From Anaerolineales bacterium UBA2232 (GTDB lineage: Bacteria; Chloroflexota; Anaerolineae; UBA2200): DNA of 8,921 nucleotides. This document shows, one piece after another, positions 7,178 to 8,921 of this stretch. Below the pieces are notes generated by a model. The model was given only the letters and a program-made list of their open reading frames with translations, did no database searches and had not been told where the DNA came from. The stretch lies in assembly GCA_002348045.1 (NCBI GenBank), contig DDYO01000111.1:12208-21128 (forward strand), written 5' to 3'. Each line of letters begins with the position of its first letter. Positions within the stretch are counted from its first letter, which is position 1. The translations under genes were made by a program, and so were the position numbers.

Positions 7178-7940
7178 GGGTCAAGATCAGCGGCTCACCA
7201 TCCGTGACCGCAATGGTGTGTTCAAAGTGCGCGCACAGGCTGCGGTCTCGCGTCGCAACGGTCCACCGATCGCGTTTCACTTGGACTCTAGGATGTCCAG
7301 CAATGATCATTGGCTCAAGGGCATAGGTCATACCTGGGCGCAGGAGCGGGCCGGTGCCTCGTTTGCCCCAGTTGGGGATCTGGGGATCTTCGTGCATGGC
7401 GCGCCCGACGCCGTGGCCCGTGTATTCGCGCACGACCCGGTAACCGTTTTGCACAGCGTGTTCCTCGATTACCGCACTGACATCGCCCAGGTGATTGCCG
7501 GCGCGGGATTCGGCAATTGACCTGTCCAGCGCCTCTCGGGTCACCCGGACCAGGCGACTTGCTTGTTCGGAGATGGTACCCACTCCGACGGTCAGAGCGG
7601 CATCACCCACAAAGCCGTCAAAGATGCAGCCGCAATCCAGGCTGATGATGTCTCCCTCTTTCAGGGCGCGGCGGCCTGGAATTCCGTGAACCAGTTCGTC
7701 ATTGATGCTAGCGGTGATAGTTGCTGGGTAGGGACGATCGGAGTAGGTCGCGTTAGGATAGTGCAGGAATGCCGGCGTTGCCTTGTGGGAGCGGATGACG
7801 TGCTCAGCGATGGCGTTCAGCTCCGCGGTGGTCACGCCCGGCCGGATAGCCTGGCACATGGCCTGCAGGGCCAAAGCAGTGATGCGTCCTGCTTCGCGCA
7901 TGACGGCGATCTCCTCTTTGCTCTTGATGACGATGGCCAT
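7170..7940 (-). CDS. map: Methionine aminopeptidase, type I
   Basis: A cytosolic metalloprotease that removes the initiator methionine from nascent proteins. The 256-residue pita-bread fold is the usual length for bacterial type Ia enzymes without an N-terminal extension. All five metal ligands are present: D102 (SLDCG), D113 (VGDAALT), H176 (TGHGVG), E209 (ALEPM) and E240 (HFEHT). The active-site histidines H85 (VHGIPG) and H183 (AMHEDP) are also there. The frame is open a further 10 codons upstream, but the ATG at 7938-7940 has GGAGGG (7948-7953) 7 nt before it and starts the family-typical MAIVIKSKEEI, so it is chosen. It has its own promoter and is not in the secY-adk-map-infA cluster seen in many bacteria; a second copy may exist in that cluster. 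Confidence 0.97.
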   Translation of the reverse strand: MAIVIKSKEEIAVMREAGRITALALQAMCQAIRPGVTTAELNAIAEHVIRSHKATPAFLHYPNATYSDRPYPATITASINDELVHGIPGRRALKEGDIISLDCGCIFDGFVGDAALTVGVGTISEQASRLVRVTREALDRSIAESRAGNHLGDVSAVIEEHAVQNGYRVVREYTGHGVGRAMHEDPQIPNWGKRGTGPLLRPGMTYALEPMIIAGHPRVQVKRDRWTVATRDRSLCAHFEHTIAVTDGEPLILTLP

Positions 7941-7947
7941 CGCAGTT

Positions 7948-7953
7948 CCCTCC
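7948..7953 (-). promoter_or_regulatory. Ribosome binding site of map
   Basis: GGAGGG on the minus strand lies 7 nt before the ATG at 7938-7940. It decides against the upstream in-frame start at 7970, which has no comparable site and would add 10 residues not expected in the family. Confidence 0.7.
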
Positions 7954-7993
7954 GCGTTGTTCGTGGGCAATGGGTTGTCCGTATCCGACAGCC

Positions 7994-8022
7994 AGTATAC
8001 CTGGCCAAGTGGGCTACGTCAA
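7994..8022 (-). promoter_or_regulatory. Sigma70-type promoter for map
   Basis: On the minus strand, TTGACG (8017-8022, 5 of 6) is followed by a 17-bp spacer and TATACT (7994-7999, 5 of 6). The predicted start near 7987 gives a leader of about 47 nt to the chosen ATG. This is the best-matched promoter in the window. It sits downstream of the terminator at 8117-8138, so map is transcribed independently of the zinc-ribbon gene. Confidence 0.65.
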
Positions 8023-8110
8023 CGTTCCTCAGGAAACTCGAAGAAGCCCGGACCATGTGCTTTCGAGTGTGGCGCTGGACTGGCCCGGCTCTGCCTGATG
8101 GATTGGATCA

Positions 8111-8138
8111 AGCAAAGAGGCCATCTGTTGATGGCCTC
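8111..8138 (-). terminator. Rho-independent terminator of the zinc-ribbon gene
   Basis: A perfect 9-bp stem, GAGGCCATC (8117-8125) with GATGGCCTC (8130-8138), has a tight 4-nt loop. Reading on the minus strand it is followed by TTTGCTT, a short and slightly interrupted T-rich tail. It lies 19 bp beyond the stop of the rubredoxin-like gene. Confidence 0.7.
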
Positions 8139-8157
8139 CGCTGGGTTGATGCCTCGG

Positions 8158-8340
8158 CTAGTCCTCATCGAATTCAGCTGGATCATCTGCCAGCCCATCG
8201 TCCAGCTCTTTATCGTCCCAATCATCCACAAATTCAACCCGTTCCCAGATCCCTGCTGCGCCGCAGTCAGGGCACTTGTGGGGCGGTGCCTTGCCTTCGT
8301 GTAAATAACCACATTCCATGCATTCCCATTCCGCGTCCAT
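8158..8340 (-). CDS. Stand-alone rubrerythrin-type rubredoxin domain protein
   Basis: A 60-residue cytosolic protein with two CxxC knuckles: C7-M-E-C10 in WECMECGYLHEG and C23-P-D-C26 in CPDCG. The 12-residue gap between knuckles matches the short rubredoxin-like domain at the C terminus of rubrerythrins, not free rubredoxins, where the gap is near 30. The site should bind one iron or zinc. The ferritin-like di-iron domain of rubrerythrin is absent. The last 20 or so residues are a strongly acidic tail dominated by Asp and Glu. The ATG (8338-8340) is preceded by a purine-rich site, AGGGAG, 6 nt upstream. It follows the D-Ala-D-Ala ligase gene by 65 bp and may share its transcript; an intrinsic terminator closes it. 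Electron transfer or a structural zinc role are both possible. Confidence 0.85.
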   Translation of the reverse strand: MDAEWECMECGYLHEGKAPPHKCPDCGAAGIWERVEFVDDWDDKELDDGLADDPAEFDED

Positions 8341-8405
8341 GTTCCACTCCCTCTATACTTCCCAACAACCCTTGCCCAAATGCCGATGGACCGACCGAAC
8401 CAAAC

Positions 8406-8921
8406 TCAAGCCAATGCGTACCGGCGCGTCGCTAGATCCAGGATGTCATTAACCAGGCGGCTATATGACATGCCCTCCGCCCGGGACATGATGCAAAGAT
8501 CACTGATGGTGGGATTAATGCCGGGTAACGTATTGATCTCGATCAGGCGCGGTTGTCCCTGGTCATCCAGTCGGATGTCAACGCGCGAGACATCCAGCGC
8601 GTTGATGGCCAGGAATGCGGCCACGGCGAGTCGCTTGAGCTCGATCTCCAGCCCCTCGGAGGTCGGCGCCGGGCAGATGTAGTTGATAGCCAGCGGCATG
8701 TCGGACTTGATCCTGCTCGTGTAGACGCCGCGTTCTGTGGCGTTAACCGGGCTGGTATCGATCTCAAGTACTGGGAACACGTGGAACCCTTGGTCGTCAT
8801 AGTCTGCGGCCAGTGGAGACTCGCCAGGGGACAACCGATTGCCCAGTAGCCCGACGGTGAACTCTCGGCCTGGCAGGTACGCCTCGACGAGCGCTGGCTG
8901 CTGATAATCGAGGATCAAACG
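8406..8921 (-). CDS. D-alanine--D-alanine ligase, C-terminal part (cut by window edge)
   Basis: The 3' part of an ATP-grasp ligase that joins two D-alanines for peptidoglycan precursors. About 171 residues are visible, and the frame is open through the right edge, so the N-terminal and part of the central domain lie outside. Visible family motifs in order are VEAYLPGREFTVGLLG, the conserved CPAP, RVDIRLDDQG with a metal-binding Asp, and LIEINTLPGINPTIS with the metal-binding Glu and Asn and the substrate-binding loop. SYSRLVNDIL is the usual C-terminal helix. The loop between FPVLEID and CPAP differs from the YDYEAKY form of canonical Ddl, so a related ATP-grasp ligase is possible. A TTG near 8918 is not a believable start, because homology clearly continues upstream of it. 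Confidence 0.88.
   Translation of the reverse strand, partial: RLILDYQQPALVEAYLPGREFTVGLLGNRLSPGESPLAADYDDQGFHVFPVLEIDTSPVNATERGVYTSRIKSDMPLAINYICPAPTSEGLEIELKRLAVAAFLAINALDVSRVDIRLDDQGQPRLIEINTLPGINPTISDLCIMSRAEGMSYSRLVNDILDLATRRYALA

Noticed and set aside
8352..8379. Promoter for the zinc-ribbon gene (TTGGGC, 16-bp spacer, TATAGA on the minus strand)
   Set aside because: The -35 match is poor, and the -10 lies so close to the ATG that the transcript would begin inside the ribosome binding site. Co-transcription with the ligase gene is simpler.
7563..8435. Plus-strand 290-residue open frame
   Set aside because: It lies antisense to map and the zinc-ribbon gene, both of which have clear family motifs. 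Its translation shows no domain and it is a GC-driven shadow.

Overview
The window is a bacterial chromosomal segment, GC-rich by eye. It carries seven complete protein genes, one protein gene cut by the right edge and one tRNA cut by the left edge. Only the tRNA fragment and one large protein gene lie on the + strand. No CRISPR array, insertion sequence or integrase is visible. The gene set (solitary map, rubrerythrin-type mini zinc ribbon, MalK/UgpC-like ATPase, PanE-like reductase, D-Ala-D-Ala ligase) has the feel of a Chloroflexota-like or other GC-rich non-proteobacterial genome. That placement is a weak inference; nothing here fixes the taxon.

Layout, left to right. At 1-64 are the 3' end of a tRNA and a clean intrinsic terminator. 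At 84-3144 (minus strand) is a likely three-gene operon read right to left: PanE/ApbA-type reductase, a 175-residue unknown protein three bases downstream, and an MFS transporter. At 3145-3347 is a divergent control region with two back-to-back sigma70-type promoters. At 3348-5645 (plus strand) is a large protein related to DNA methyltransferases, with an internal four-cysteine zinc ribbon; the residues expected for AdoMet binding and catalysis are replaced. It converges on a complete but solitary sugar-importer-type ABC ATPase (5712-6812, minus). That gene has a strong promoter about 200 nt upstream and a leader with several possible RNA structures. Further right on the minus strand are methionine aminopeptidase (7170-7940) with its own good promoter, a 60-residue rubrerythrin-type rubredoxin domain protein (8158-8340) with an intrinsic terminator, and the C-terminal part of a D-alanine-D-alanine ligase running off the right edge.

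The genes do not form one obvious pathway. The PanE-like reductase, unknown protein and transporter are probably co-transcribed. The ABC ATPase lacks permeases and a binding protein here and may energise importers encoded elsewhere. Map and the ligase are housekeeping. The most unusual items are the degenerate methyltransferase-like protein and the structured leader of the ABC ATPase, where a hairpin loop is complementary to the five bases just before the start codon, with the Shine-Dalgarno sequence between them.
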